A program made the position numbers and the translations under genes. DNA of 35,813 bases from Gemmatimonadales bacterium UBA4456 (GTDB lineage Bacteria > Gemmatimonadota > Gemmatimonadetes > Longimicrobiales > Gaopeijiaceae). Under the pieces are notes generated by a model that did not search any database, was not told the origin of the DNA, and saw only the letters and a list, made by a program, of their open reading frames with translations. Where the stretch lies: contig DGOW01000054.1 in NCBI GenBank assembly GCA_002390225.1, positions 159,930-195,742 on the forward strand, written 5' to 3'. Shown here one piece after another: positions 8,857 to 16,448 of this stretch (position 1 is the first letter of the stretch; every line of letters starts with the position of its first letter).

Positions 8857-9231
8857 GTGAACGGTGGATCAAGGATCTCGTGGCGTGACCGATACCCCGA
8901 CGAGGTTACCTGCGTCCGGTGTCTCAAGGTCTACGATCAGGTCAGACTCGACCGGATGCTCTGGTGTGAGGATTGTCGATTTCGCGCGCGGGAGCGGGCG
9001 GCCCGGTACGGCTGGTTCGGTGGACTCGCGTTCGGAGCTGCGTGTGCGACGTACGTGTGGTTTGCCATCAGGCCGACCGACCTGATCGTGGGGGCGTGGA
9101 CGGCGACGCTCGTGACCGCCGTCTGGATCGGACAGAAGGTGGCTCGCGAGTTCATCTATGGGGGTATGAGGTTTCGAAACGCACGCGCGGTCGATGCGGT
9201 ACCTCCATCTCTCGATCACGACATCGAATAG
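8857..9231 (+). CDS. Small zinc-ribbon membrane protein, unknown function
   Basis: A 124-residue protein starting at a GTG with GGGAGG about 9 bases upstream. Cys19-x2-Cys22 and Cys37-x2-Cys40 form a treble-clef or ribbon-type zinc site, followed by two hydrophobic segments (about 53-69 and 74-92), so it is an inner-membrane protein with a small metal-binding head. It begins 16 bp after the isocitrate dehydrogenase stop and is probably co-transcribed. Function unknown. Confidence 0.65.
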   Translation: MNGGSRISWRDRYPDEVTCVRCLKVYDQVRLDRMLWCEDCRFRARERAARYGWFGGLAFGAACATYVWFAIRPTDLIVGAWTATLVTAVWIGQKVAREFIYGGMRFRNARAVDAVPPSLDHDIE

Positions 9232-9247
9232 CAAAAGAACGCATTCA

Positions 9248-9278
9248 GGAGTCGCCACTCCCCAAGGGAGTGGGCTCC
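9248..9278 (+). terminator. Hairpin between zinc-ribbon gene and gcdH
   Basis: CCACTCCC (9255-9262) pairs perfectly with GGGAGTGG (9266-9273) around a 3-base loop, and GGAG/CTCC adds an outer stem. There is no real T-run after it, so this may be a weak terminator or an mRNA-stability element ahead of gcdH. Confidence 0.4.
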
Positions 9279-9325
9279 AATAGATTTCACTGCTGACTTG
9301 GCAACACCCCAACACGGACGGCACG

Positions 9326-10510
9326 ATGGCCCGTTTCGAAGGCATAGACTTCTTCAACCTTGATGCGCACTTCTCTGAAGAAGAGCGCATGATCCGCGAC
9401 ACCGTTCGCGAGTGGGTCGAGAATGCCGTCATGCCGATCATCGGCGACGCCTACATCAACCGGGAGTTCCCGAGACAGCTCATCCCGGAGCTCGGCGAGC
9501 TCGGCGTCCTCGGCGCGAATTTGCCCGAGGAGTATGGGTGTGCCGGTCTGAACAACGTGTCGTACGGGATCATCATGCAGGAGCTGGAGCGGGGCGACTC
9601 CGGCATCCGGTCCTTCGTCAGCGTTCAGGGTGCGCTCGTCATGTACCCGATTTTTGCGTTCGGGAGTGAGGAGCAGAAGCGCGAGTGGCTGCCCAAGCTC
9701 GCCACGGGTGAAGCGATCGGCTGCTTCGGCCTCACCGAACCGGACTACGGTTCGAACCCGGCGAGTATGATCACGCGCGCTGAGAAGACCGCGGACGGGT
9801 GGCGGCTCAACGGTGCCAAGATGTGGATCACGAACGGCTCGATGTCGGACGTGGCCGTCATCTGGGCCCAGACCGGTGAGCAGGGTGATGTGAAGGGCAT
9901 CCGCGGTTTCGTGGTGCCCACGGATACGCCCGGCTTCAGCGCGAAGGATCAGAAGGGCAAGCTGTCCCTCCTGGCTTCCGATACCAGCGAGCTGGTGCTG
10001 GAGGATGTCGATTTGCCGGAGAGCGCGTTGATGCCGGGGAGCACGGGCGGACTCAAGCATCCGCTCATGTGCCTCACGCAGGCTCGGTACGGGATCGCAT
10101 GGGGCGCCGTCGGCGCCGCGATGGCATGCTTCGACGAGGCGCTCTCCTATTCGAAGGAGCGCGTCATGTTCGACGAGCCCATCGGCGGGAAGCAGATCCA
10201 GCAGGTTCGCCTCGCCGACATGCTGACCAAGATCACGCATGGTCAGCTCGTCACGTATCATCTCGGTCGGATGAAGGACGAGGGCACCATGACTCCGCAG
10301 CAAGTCTCGTTCGCCAAGCGGGCCAACTGCGACATGGCGACCGACATCGCTCGCGAGGCTCGACGTCTCCTGGGAGGAAACGGAATCCTGGTCGAGTACC
10401 ACTCCATGCGGCACATGGCCAATCTCGAGTCGGTGTACACGTACGAGGGGACACACGACATCCACTCGTTGATCCTTGGACAGACGCTGACGGGCCTGAA
10501 CGCCTTCTAG
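9326..10510 (+). CDS. gcdH: Glutaryl-CoA dehydrogenase-like acyl-CoA dehydrogenase
   Basis: A 394-residue FAD enzyme of the acyl-CoA dehydrogenase family. GCDHs oxidise and decarboxylate glutaryl-CoA to crotonyl-CoA in lysine, tryptophan and aromatic catabolism. The assignment rests on the GCDH-like RSFVSVQGALVMYPI, GCFGLTEPDYGSNP, WITNG and the C-terminal YEGTHDIHSLI, whose Glu374 is in the position of the catalytic base. The length fits. It stands alone in its transcription unit. An ordinary short-chain acyl-CoA dehydrogenase is less likely because the SVQ and YEGTHDIH motifs are specific to the GCDH branch. Confidence 0.87.
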   Translation: MARFEGIDFFNLDAHFSEEERMIRDTVREWVENAVMPIIGDAYINREFPRQLIPELGELGVLGANLPEEYGCAGLNNVSYGIIMQELERGDSGIRSFVSVQGALVMYPIFAFGSEEQKREWLPKLATGEAIGCFGLTEPDYGSNPASMITRAEKTADGWRLNGAKMWITNGSMSDVAVIWAQTGEQGDVKGIRGFVVPTDTPGFSAKDQKGKLSLLASDTSELVLEDVDLPESALMPGSTGGLKHPLMCLTQARYGIAWGAVGAAMACFDEALSYSKERVMFDEPIGGKQIQQVRLADMLTKITHGQLVTYHLGRMKDEGTMTPQQVSFAKRANCDMATDIAREARRLLGGNGILVEYHSMRHMANLESVYTYEGTHDIHSLILGQTLTGLNAF

Positions 10511-10639
10511 CGACGGCTCGTCGCTGAACTGGATCAGGACGCCACTTGATCGCGGCAGGGTGCACAGGATTGAGTGAATGAGCATCAGCGGATGAGGTTG
10601 ACCCGACCCCTCCGCTCGGTAGCTTTCACGGCTCGTTAC

Positions 10640-10712
<73 letters not shown>

Positions 10713-10728
10713 CTGAAATAAAGTGAAG

Positions 10729-10761
10729 CCTCACAAGCAGTTACAAGCTTGTGGGGTTTTT
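10729..10761 (+). terminator. Rho-independent terminator after tRNA-Lys
   Basis: A 10-bp stem, CCTCACAAGC (10729-10738) with GCTTGTGGGG (10747-10756) and one G-U pair, has an 8-base loop and is followed directly by five T residues. It ends the tRNA transcript. Confidence 0.88.
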
Positions 10762-11235
10762 GCTATGGGACTCTCGCCAGACGCGAGTCACCAATAAGTC
10801 ACCAGTTGGGGTCGAATTCTGGGGTAATCGACCGACTAGCTAGCCCCCCCCTTCTGCCAATTTCGGGGGGTAGTGCTGGTACAAGCCGACACACACCGAC
10901 AGCCACGCTGTTTCCTGACAGCCAGACCCCCAGTAGGGGGCCCCCCCCTTATTTCACACAATCGCAACCGCGATCTACAAGCACAGTTTTGCGCAGACGT
11001 TCACGTCGTTCCTGTCGTCTACCCGCGCACGCGAAGCAAACGCGATGCCATGGAGGGGTAGGGGGGTGTGCCCCTCCAACGGCCCAGTCACCTTCGTATT
11101 AGCCGTCGTGATAGCGGGGCATGATTTCTAGCTCGACAACGGAATTGCTCGCAGGGGATTTCGTTTTCCGAAACGCCCTAGGAGTCCCAAGCCCCAAAAA
11201 ATTCTGCCCAAAAAATGACGGGGTAGGGGTCCCCA
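10762..11235. other. Non-coding spacer with G/C homopolymer tracts
   Basis: No convincing gene is seen. The stretch is marked by runs of 8 C (10844-10851), 6 G (10865-10870), 5 G directly followed by 8 C (10936-10948) and 6 G (11061-11066). A GGAGGGG/CCCCTCC hairpin spans 11052-11077. It lies between the tRNA-Lys terminator and the promoter of the large lipoprotein gene. It could be decayed mobile DNA, but no integrase remnant is recognisable. Confidence 0.5.
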
Positions 11236-11319
11236 TCTTTGACAGCCCAGATCGCCGTCTGTCATTTACTGGCACGTTACACGCTTTCGGGGATCTGATA
11301 TGAAGGCCCGCCGCCTGAT
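11236..11319 (+). repeat. Direct repeat copy A (promoter and start of large lipoprotein gene)
   Basis: This 84-bp stretch matches 17942-18025 in the same orientation at 76 of 84 positions with no gaps. It contains TTGACA at 11239, an inverted repeat TGACAG-N13-CTGTCA (11240-11264), and the ATG plus first codons of the 1226-aa lipoprotein gene. The distance from TTGACA to ATG is 61 bp in both copies. Confidence 0.85.
11239..11267 (+). promoter_or_regulatory. Candidate promoter with overlapping inverted repeat
   Basis: A perfect -35 box TTGACA (11239-11244) is followed 17 bases later by a poor -10 (TCATTT, 11262-11267). The arms TGACAG and CTGTCA flank a 13-base spacer and overlap both promoter boxes, as expected for a repressor site. 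Both features are conserved in copy B. The weak -10 limits confidence. Confidence 0.4.
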
Positions 11320-14300
11320 TCCGATCATGATGCTAGGGCTGCTCTCTTGTAGTGGAGAGACACCGACCAACCCCGGTGGAGGTAGTACGCCTTATCAGCC
11401 TCCGTCTCCAGTTCCGACGACGATGACGTTGTCGGAGTCATCGGTCACGCTGACACTGGAGTTGAAGGGCCCCGGAGCCGAGCAGTCTGTCCAACTATCA
11501 GCGACGGTCCTCGATCAGAACGGAGCCCAGCTCTCGGGTCAGACGATCAGCTGGGCATCAAATGCGCCGACAGTTGCTTCGGTGACCACTGGTGGTCTGC
11601 TTACTGCGGTCGGCAAGGGGACAGCGACGATCACGGCTACGGCAGGTAACGCCTCTGCGACGGTCATGGTCCGCGTGACGGGCAATATGCTTCCGGTGGC
11701 GATGCTGATCATGGCCGGTGACGAGCAGGTCGATACGGTGGGCAAGGAGGTAAAAGATCCTCTGATCGTTCGGGTCACGAACGAAGACTCAATCCCGGTC
11801 CAAGGTCAGATCGTCAATTGGGTCATTACAGCAGGAGGTGGCTCGGTTTTCGCGGGTACGGCGTTGACCGACTCGCTGGGTCAGGCCCGAGAGAGTTGGA
11901 CGTTGGGCACGATCGTGGACTCGGCCCAGGCGGTCGAAGCACGTGCAGTCGATACTCAGAGTGGCGAGAAGCTTCGGTTCGCGACTTTTACGGCAACGCC
12001 CGTAGCAGATGTGCCTGCGGCTGTGTTGCTGATCGGAGACTCGGTCCTGTCTGGTGATGCGGGCACCTATGCGGCATCCCCCGAAGGCAACGACACGCTG
12101 ACCGTCGAACTGCAAGATCAGTACGGTAACGTCGCAAAAGACGCGGCCCTGACGTGGTCCTCACCTGTCGGGGGTGGCTCCGTGGAGTCGTTGGCATCGA
12201 GTACGGACAGCTTGGGCCGCGCACACGCTCGTTGGCAGCTGGGTCCCGACCTGCGGACGACCCAGGAGGTTCAAGCTCAGGCGACAGTGTCCGATGTCAG
12301 CTCGAGTTCGTTTACGGCGGAAGCCTCGGTCCCTAGCGATGCTGTGCTTACGAGGGTTGCAGGAGATGCACAGGTTGACTCTGCCGGGGATGTGCTGTCT
12401 GACTCACTCGTCGTTGCCCTGGCTCTGACCGATGGTCAGAAGGTGCACGGAGCTAAGGTCAGCTGGTCCGTGATCGGCGAACGCGGCAGCGTCGCGGGTT
12501 CGGATCTCTCGACGGACGCTGAGGGCGAGGCGCGAGCGGTGTGGACACTAGGCCGGACGATCGGAGAGGACTCGGTCAGGATCGCTGTGGATAGTACAGA
12601 GATCGCGACCCACTTCACGGCGACGGTCCAGGGCTTAGCGACATCAGTCATACTCAACGAGGAGACGGTGACCCTCAGTTCACTCGGTGCAACGGCGCAG
12701 CTCGTGGCGACAGTGTTGGATGCTCTGGGCGAGCCGATCTCAGGTGCGACGGTGACGTGGGCGTCATCGGATACCGACGTCGCCACGATCAGTACATCTG
12801 GTCTCGTGACCTCGGTGACTGACGGCACAGCGACGATCACGGCGACGAGTGGTTCGGCCAGTGCGACAGCCTCTATGACGGTCAGTCAGGTGGCAAGCTC
12901 TGTTACTCTGTCACCGACGAGTCTGAGTTTTGCTTCGTTTGCCGATACAGCATCTCTGGTACCTACTGTGAGGGACGCGAACGACAGCACAATTACGGGA
13001 GCAATCGTGACGTGGGCATCCTCTGACACAACCATCGCGACGGTTTCATCTGCTGGCCTTCTGACCTCGAAAGGCAACGGCACGGCGACGATTACTGCGA
13101 CATCTGGTTCTGTGAGTAAGACAGCCACGATGACCGTGTCTCAGGTGGCAAGCTCTGTTACTCTGTCACCGACGAGTCTGAGTTTCGCGTCATTCGGGGA
13201 CACAACGACGATCACGGCGACCGTGAAGGACGCAAACGACAGCACAATCGCGAGTCCGACCGTGACGTGGAGTTCGTCCGATACCGATACTGCTACGGTC
13301 TCTTCGGCCGGGCTCGTGACATCGATTGGCAACGGTACGGCGACAATCACAGCAACGTCTGGTTCTGTGAGTGAAACCGCTTCCGTGACGGTGACTCAAG
13401 CAGCAGTCTCAATAACACTGTCAGCCGACTCACTGGACGTCTTGGTCATCGATACTGCGACCATCACGGCTAGGGTGAAGGACGCAAATGATAGTACGAT
13501 CGTGAGTCCGACCATTACATGGACCACATCGAGTTCGTCTCGAGCGACGGTATCATCTGCCGGGCTGGTCACAGGGGTAGCAGCGGGCACCGTTCAGATC
13601 GCTGCGACACATGCGGGACTTAGTGACACCACAACAGTCACAGCACTGCTAGGGAAATCAGGAATAATCAGCTCGGATGAGACATGGTCGACATTCATCA
13701 AACTGACTGACGACGTCAAAGTGTCAGATGGTGTCACGCTCACCATCGACGCCGGAACTGTCATCAAAGTGACGGAGGGGGCAGACATACAAGTCCTGGT
13801 CGAAGGCACACTCCTCTCGCAAGGCACTTCAGGGAACGAGATCGTCTTCCGTGGAGTCTCGGGCAGCACTGAAAAAGGTGCCTGGGTGGGAATCAAGTTC
13901 AGGAATACCACCCACAACGCTGCAAACCAAAACGGCTGGGTTGCTGGTAGCAAGATCGAATACACCAAAATCAGAAACGCCGAGACCGGTGTTTACACTC
14001 ACAGCCAGGGTCTTTACGTCAACAATTCTGAATTCAAATACAACCTTGAGGCGATAGAGCTCCGAAAGACGGATAGCGTCTACATCGCGAACTCAACGTT
14101 CACCCATAACAACTATGGTGTCTGGACGGAGTACCAGCCCAGCGGGGAAACTGATTCATACGGAGATTTCAACGATGCTTGGTTCAACAACAATACGTTT
14201 ACAAGCAACCAAACAGGCATCCTAATCGGACCAAATCAAAGAGCAGTCAATAACTTCAACTTCACCGATAACCGGTTCGAGAATAACAGCAGCTATGGCA

Positions 14301-14980
14301 TCCAGTTCGGTCAGGGCGGCTATGGGATCAGGAATGACGGGGGCGCCGTAACCTTCACTTCAAATAATTTTATCGATAACGGAACCGCTCTCGGCCTTGA
14401 TCACTACGCCGGATCTAGTGGGTGGGATCTGAAGATCACCTCGAACGGATTCGGTAGAAACACTACAGCTCTTCGATTGGAAGGGGTTAGGGGCGACACA
14501 GACATAACCAGTAATTTCTTCTACCTGAACACGACAACACTCACGAGTTCAAGCCAGAACATCGACTTCACATTTAATGAGAATATCGTTCACCAGAACG
14601 TTGATGTCTTTCTATTCCCAGCTAATGGTTATCAGTCTGTTCAGCCGTCAATTACAGAGAACCTGATCGACGCCAACTCTGGAAAAATCTTAGACATCAA
14701 GGGCACACTTTCAGTCCTGACTTTCGAGCAGAATGTTGTGACTGGGTCCACTTTTGGATCAGCTTGGTTCTACAATGAGACGTCGAACAACTTCACATTC
14801 AGCTCGAACTTCGTCGACTGGGGAGCATCGACCGAAGCAGAAAAGGTATACGACGGAAGTGACAATTTTGATTACGGAACAATCACGTTCTCCAATCATC
14901 TCGGGTCAGCTTCCGAAGCTACGACAGGAAGAAGCACCTCTGAGTACGCAGCGTTAATCGCCGCTCTAGCACTCAACTAG
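11300..14980 (+). CDS. Large lipoprotein: Ig-like repeats plus parallel beta-helix
   Basis: A 1226-residue surface protein. The lipobox LLSC places the lipidated residue at Cys17, followed by a Pro/Gly/Thr linker. Next come a Big_2 domain (about 40-130), three Big_1/invasin-like domains (about 135-450, each opening near a GD..VDT/VDS motif), and four Big_2 repeats (about 450-785), two of them nearly identical at DNA level. From about 800 to 1210 the sequence becomes Asn/Thr/Ser-rich with recurring IxNSTFTxNxxG-type rungs, typical of right-handed parallel beta-helix (NosD/pectate-lyase-like) folds. These bind or cut polysaccharides or serve as adhesins; no catalytic residues can be named. Base composition shifts from GC-rich to clearly more AT-rich near 13650, where the beta-helix begins, suggesting a domain fusion or a transferred module. 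Confidence 0.85.
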   Translation: MKARRLIPIMMLGLLSCSGETPTNPGGGSTPYQPPSPVPTTMTLSESSVTLTLELKGPGAEQSVQLSATVLDQNGAQLSGQTISWASNAPTVASVTTGGLLTAVGKGTATITATAGNASATVMVRVTGNMLPVAMLIMAGDEQVDTVGKEVKDPLIVRVTNEDSIPVQGQIVNWVITAGGGSVFAGTALTDSLGQARESWTLGTIVDSAQAVEARAVDTQSGEKLRFATFTATPVADVPAAVLLIGDSVLSGDAGTYAASPEGNDTLTVELQDQYGNVAKDAALTWSSPVGGGSVESLASSTDSLGRAHARWQLGPDLRTTQEVQAQATVSDVSSSSFTAEASVPSDAVLTRVAGDAQVDSAGDVLSDSLVVALALTDGQKVHGAKVSWSVIGERGSVAGSDLSTDAEGEARAVWTLGRTIGEDSVRIAVDSTEIATHFTATVQGLATSVILNEETVTLSSLGATAQLVATVLDALGEPISGATVTWASSDTDVATISTSGLVTSVTDGTATITATSGSASATASMTVSQVASSVTLSPTSLSFASFADTASLVPTVRDANDSTITGAIVTWASSDTTIATVSSAGLLTSKGNGTATITATSGSVSKTATMTVSQVASSVTLSPTSLSFASFGDTTTITATVKDANDSTIASPTVTWSSSDTDTATVSSAGLVTSIGNGTATITATSGSVSETASVTVTQAAVSITLSADSLDVLVIDTATITARVKDANDSTIVSPTITWTTSSSSRATVSSAGLVTGVAAGTVQIAATHAGLSDTTTVTALLGKSGIISSDETWSTFIKLTDDVKVSDGVTLTIDAGTVIKVTEGADIQVLVEGTLLSQGTSGNEIVFRGVSGSTEKGAWVGIKFRNTTHNAANQNGWVAGSKIEYTKIRNAETGVYTHSQGLYVNNSEFKYNLEAIELRKTDSVYIANSTFTHNNYGVWTEYQPSGETDSYGDFNDAWFNNNTFTSNQTGILIGPNQRAVNNFNFTDNRFENNSSYGIQFGQGGYGIRNDGGAVTFTSNNFIDNGTALGLDHYAGSSGWDLKITSNGFGRNTTALRLEGVRGDTDITSNFFYLNTTTLTSSSQNIDFTFNENIVHQNVDVFLFPANGYQSVQPSITENLIDANSGKILDIKGTLSVLTFEQNVVTGSTFGSAWFYNETSNNFTFSSNFVDWGASTEAEKVYDGSDNFDYGTITFSNHLGSASEATTGRSTSEYAALIAALALN
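12886..13395 (+). repeat. Tandem 255-bp repeats encoding Big_2 domains
   Basis: Two consecutive 255-bp units start at 12886 and 13141. Their first 45 or so bases (TCAGGTGGCAAGCTCTG...) are nearly identical, and the rest are diverged copies. Each encodes one 85-residue Ig-like domain. Such repeats can recombine and change domain number. Confidence 0.75.
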
Positions 14981-15081
14981 AGCTGAGCGAAGTCCGAGCC
15001 TGATACCGATGCGTTTGGGCTAGAACGAACTTTCGCCAGCCACCTGCTAGCACGATACCAGCGCATCTACCAACATTGTTG

Positions 15082-15093
15082 TGACGTGCCCCC
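15082..15093 (+). repeat. Left terminal inverted repeat of IS3-family element
   Basis: TGACGTGCCCCC is the exact reverse complement of the right end at 16338-16349. It lies 64 bp before the orfA start. Confidence 0.85.
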
Positions 15094-15157
15094 CTGAACC
15101 GAGACCAGCGCGGATGTTAGGATCCGCGAGCTGGCGAACGAGGAGAGGGAGGCAAAG

Positions 15158-15436
15158 ATGGGCAGGAGACGACACACGCCGGAGCAGATCATCACGGCGC
15201 TGCGGGAAGCGGAAGTAGGACTGGCCAGCGGCAAGACTGTGGCGGAGGTGAGCCGAGAGATCGGGATCAGCGAGCAGACGTACTACCGGTGGCGCCAGGA
15301 GTACGGCGGGATGAAGGTGGACCAGGCGCGGCGCCTCAAGGAGCTCGAGCGAGAGAACGGGCGACTGAAGCGAGCGGTGGCGAACCTGACGGTGGACAAG
15401 CTGATCCTGGAGGAAGCAGCGAAGGGAAACTTCTGA
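15158..15436 (+). CDS. IS3-family transposase OrfA
   Basis: A 92-residue DNA-binding subunit. Residues about 5-50 form the HTH_Tnp_1 helix-turn-helix (TPEQIITALREAE...VSREIGISEQTYYRWRQEYGG), followed by a leucine-zipper-like helix (about 58-85) used for multimerisation. It ends in KGNF just past the slippery heptamer GGGAAAC, which allows a -1 shift into orfB to make the OrfAB transposase. AGGAGAGGGAGG lies upstream of the ATG. Confidence 0.92.
   Translation: MGRRRHTPEQIITALREAEVGLASGKTVAEVSREIGISEQTYYRWRQEYGGMKVDQARRLKELERENGRLKRAVANLTVDKLILEEAAKGNF
15424..15430 (+). promoter_or_regulatory. Programmed -1 ribosomal frameshift site GGGAAAC
   Basis: In the orfA frame this reads G GGA AAC, a textbook X XXY YYZ heptamer placed two codons before the orfA stop. 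Slipping back one base gives GGG AAA and continues CTT CTG AGC CCC GAG into orfB. Frameshifting to make OrfAB is established for the IS3 family; the exact site is inferred from the sequence. Confidence 0.75.
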
Positions 15437-16320
15437 GCCCCGAGCGACGACGGAGGTGCGTCGTGCACGTTCGTCAGCGGCTCGGGGTGAGTGAGCGTCA
15501 CGCATGTCGCGTGCTGGGTCAGTCGCGCGCGACGCAGCGCAGGGTGAAGAAGGTCCGAACCGATGAGGCGGCACTACGCAGCGATGTGGTGCGCCTGGCG
15601 GGCCGGTTCGGGCGCTACGGCTATCGTCAGATCACGAACCTGCTGCGCATCGAAGGCTGGCGTGTGAACCACAAGCGGGTGGAGCGGATCTGGCGTTCTG
15701 AGGGGCTGAAGGTGCCGAAGCGTCAGCCGAAGCGGGGTCGTCTGTGGCTCAACGACGGATCGTGCATCCGACTCCGGCCGCTATACGCCGGTCACGTGTG
15801 GTCGTACGACTTCGTGAGCACGCGCACGCACGACGGTCGACCGTTGAAGCTTCTGACGGTGCTCGACGAGTACACACGGGAGTGCATGGCGATCGAGGTC
15901 CGACGCTCGATGAAGGCGCACCACGTGCTCGAGGCGCTCGCCGATCTGTTCGCTACGCATGGAGCACCCAAGCACCTGCGCTCGGACAACGGCCCGGAGT
16001 TCACGGCCAAGCTCGTGCGCCGATGGTTGGCCCGGGTTGGTGTGCAGACGCTCTTCATCGAGCCCGGCAGTCCGTGGGAGAACGGCTACAACGAGAGCTT
16101 CAACGGCAAGCTGAGGGATGAGTTCTTGAACGGTGAGATCTTCTACACACTGCCCGAGGCGGTCGTCCTCGTCGAGCAGTGGAGACGGCTGTACAATACC
16201 GTCAGACCCCACAGCGCCCGGGGCGGACTACCTCCCGCTCCCGAGGCGATCAAGCCATCGCCCTGGTTCCTGGATATGCCTCAACTCCAAGGACCGCCGA
16301 TGGTTGCAGGTCTAACATAG
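15430..16320 (+). CDS. IS3-family transposase OrfB, DDE integrase domain
   Basis: The catalytic part of the transposase, read after the -1 shift (about 296 codons from 15430). An HTH_21-like region (GRYGYRQITNLLRIEGWRVN) precedes the rve core. Candidate DDE residues are Asp in WSYDFV, Asp in LRSDNGPEF and Glu in SPWENGYNESFNGKLRDEF; the C-terminal block YNTVRPHSARGGLPPAP is also typical. No internal stop or frameshift is seen, so it appears functional. The subgroup looks IS407-like from motif spacing, but this is not certain. Confidence 0.92.
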   Translation, partial: LLSPERRRRCVVHVRQRLGVSERHACRVLGQSRATQRRVKKVRTDEAALRSDVVRLAGRFGRYGYRQITNLLRIEGWRVNHKRVERIWRSEGLKVPKRQPKRGRLWLNDGSCIRLRPLYAGHVWSYDFVSTRTHDGRPLKLLTVLDEYTRECMAIEVRRSMKAHHVLEALADLFATHGAPKHLRSDNGPEFTAKLVRRWLARVGVQTLFIEPGSPWENGYNESFNGKLRDEFLNGEIFYTLPEAVVLVEQWRRLYNTVRPHSARGGLPPAPEAIKPSPWFLDMPQLQGPPMVAGLT

Positions 16321-16337
16321 GAAGTGGTACCGCATCT

Positions 16338-16349
16338 GGGGGCACGTCA
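16338..16349 (+). repeat. Right terminal inverted repeat of IS3-family element
   Basis: GGGGGCACGTCA is the reverse complement of the left end at 15082-15093. It lies 17 bp after the orfB stop. Confidence 0.85.
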
Positions 16350-16395
16350 GTTCTTGTGTCTGCTCTTCAGCCTCTGAGACGATGCGGCAGGAGAT

Positions 16396-16436
16396 CCAGA
16401 CCGTGGGATTCAGCTTCCCACCTCGACTGGTTTTTT
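16396..16436 (+). terminator. Candidate terminator right of the IS element
   Basis: Nested stems CCAG/CTGG and GTGGGA/TCCCAC (7-base loop) are followed immediately by six T residues (16431-16436). It could terminate IS transcription, or that of the upstream lipoprotein gene before the IS inserted. Confidence 0.5.
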
Positions 16437-16448
16437 CGGATCTCTTAA

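Larger units (their letters stand above)
15082..16349 (+). mobile_element. IS3-family insertion sequence, about 1.27 kb
   Basis: The 12-bp terminal inverted repeats TGACGTGCCCCC (15082-15093) and GGGGGCACGTCA (16338-16349) bracket orfA and orfB in the usual overlapping arrangement. Ends are TG...CA as in the family. The bases GTT occur at 15078-15080 and again at 16350-16352. They could be a 3-bp target duplication if one extra base belongs to the left end, so the exact left boundary is uncertain by one base. Both ORFs look intact, so the element may be active. Confidence 0.9.

Noticed and set aside
9287..10585. 432-codon open frame antisense to gcdH
   Set aside because: It is a codon-bias shadow of a well-supported gene, with no recognisable motif in its translation.
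11269..11284. Sigma54-like GG-N10-GC element in repeat A
   Set aside because: The GG and GC dinucleotides fit, but the predicted start would fall about four bases before the ATG and TTGC is replaced by ACGC. Chance match is more likely.
12886..13395. CRISPR-like array
   Set aside because: The repeats are 255-bp coding units of Ig domains, without short repeats and unique spacers.
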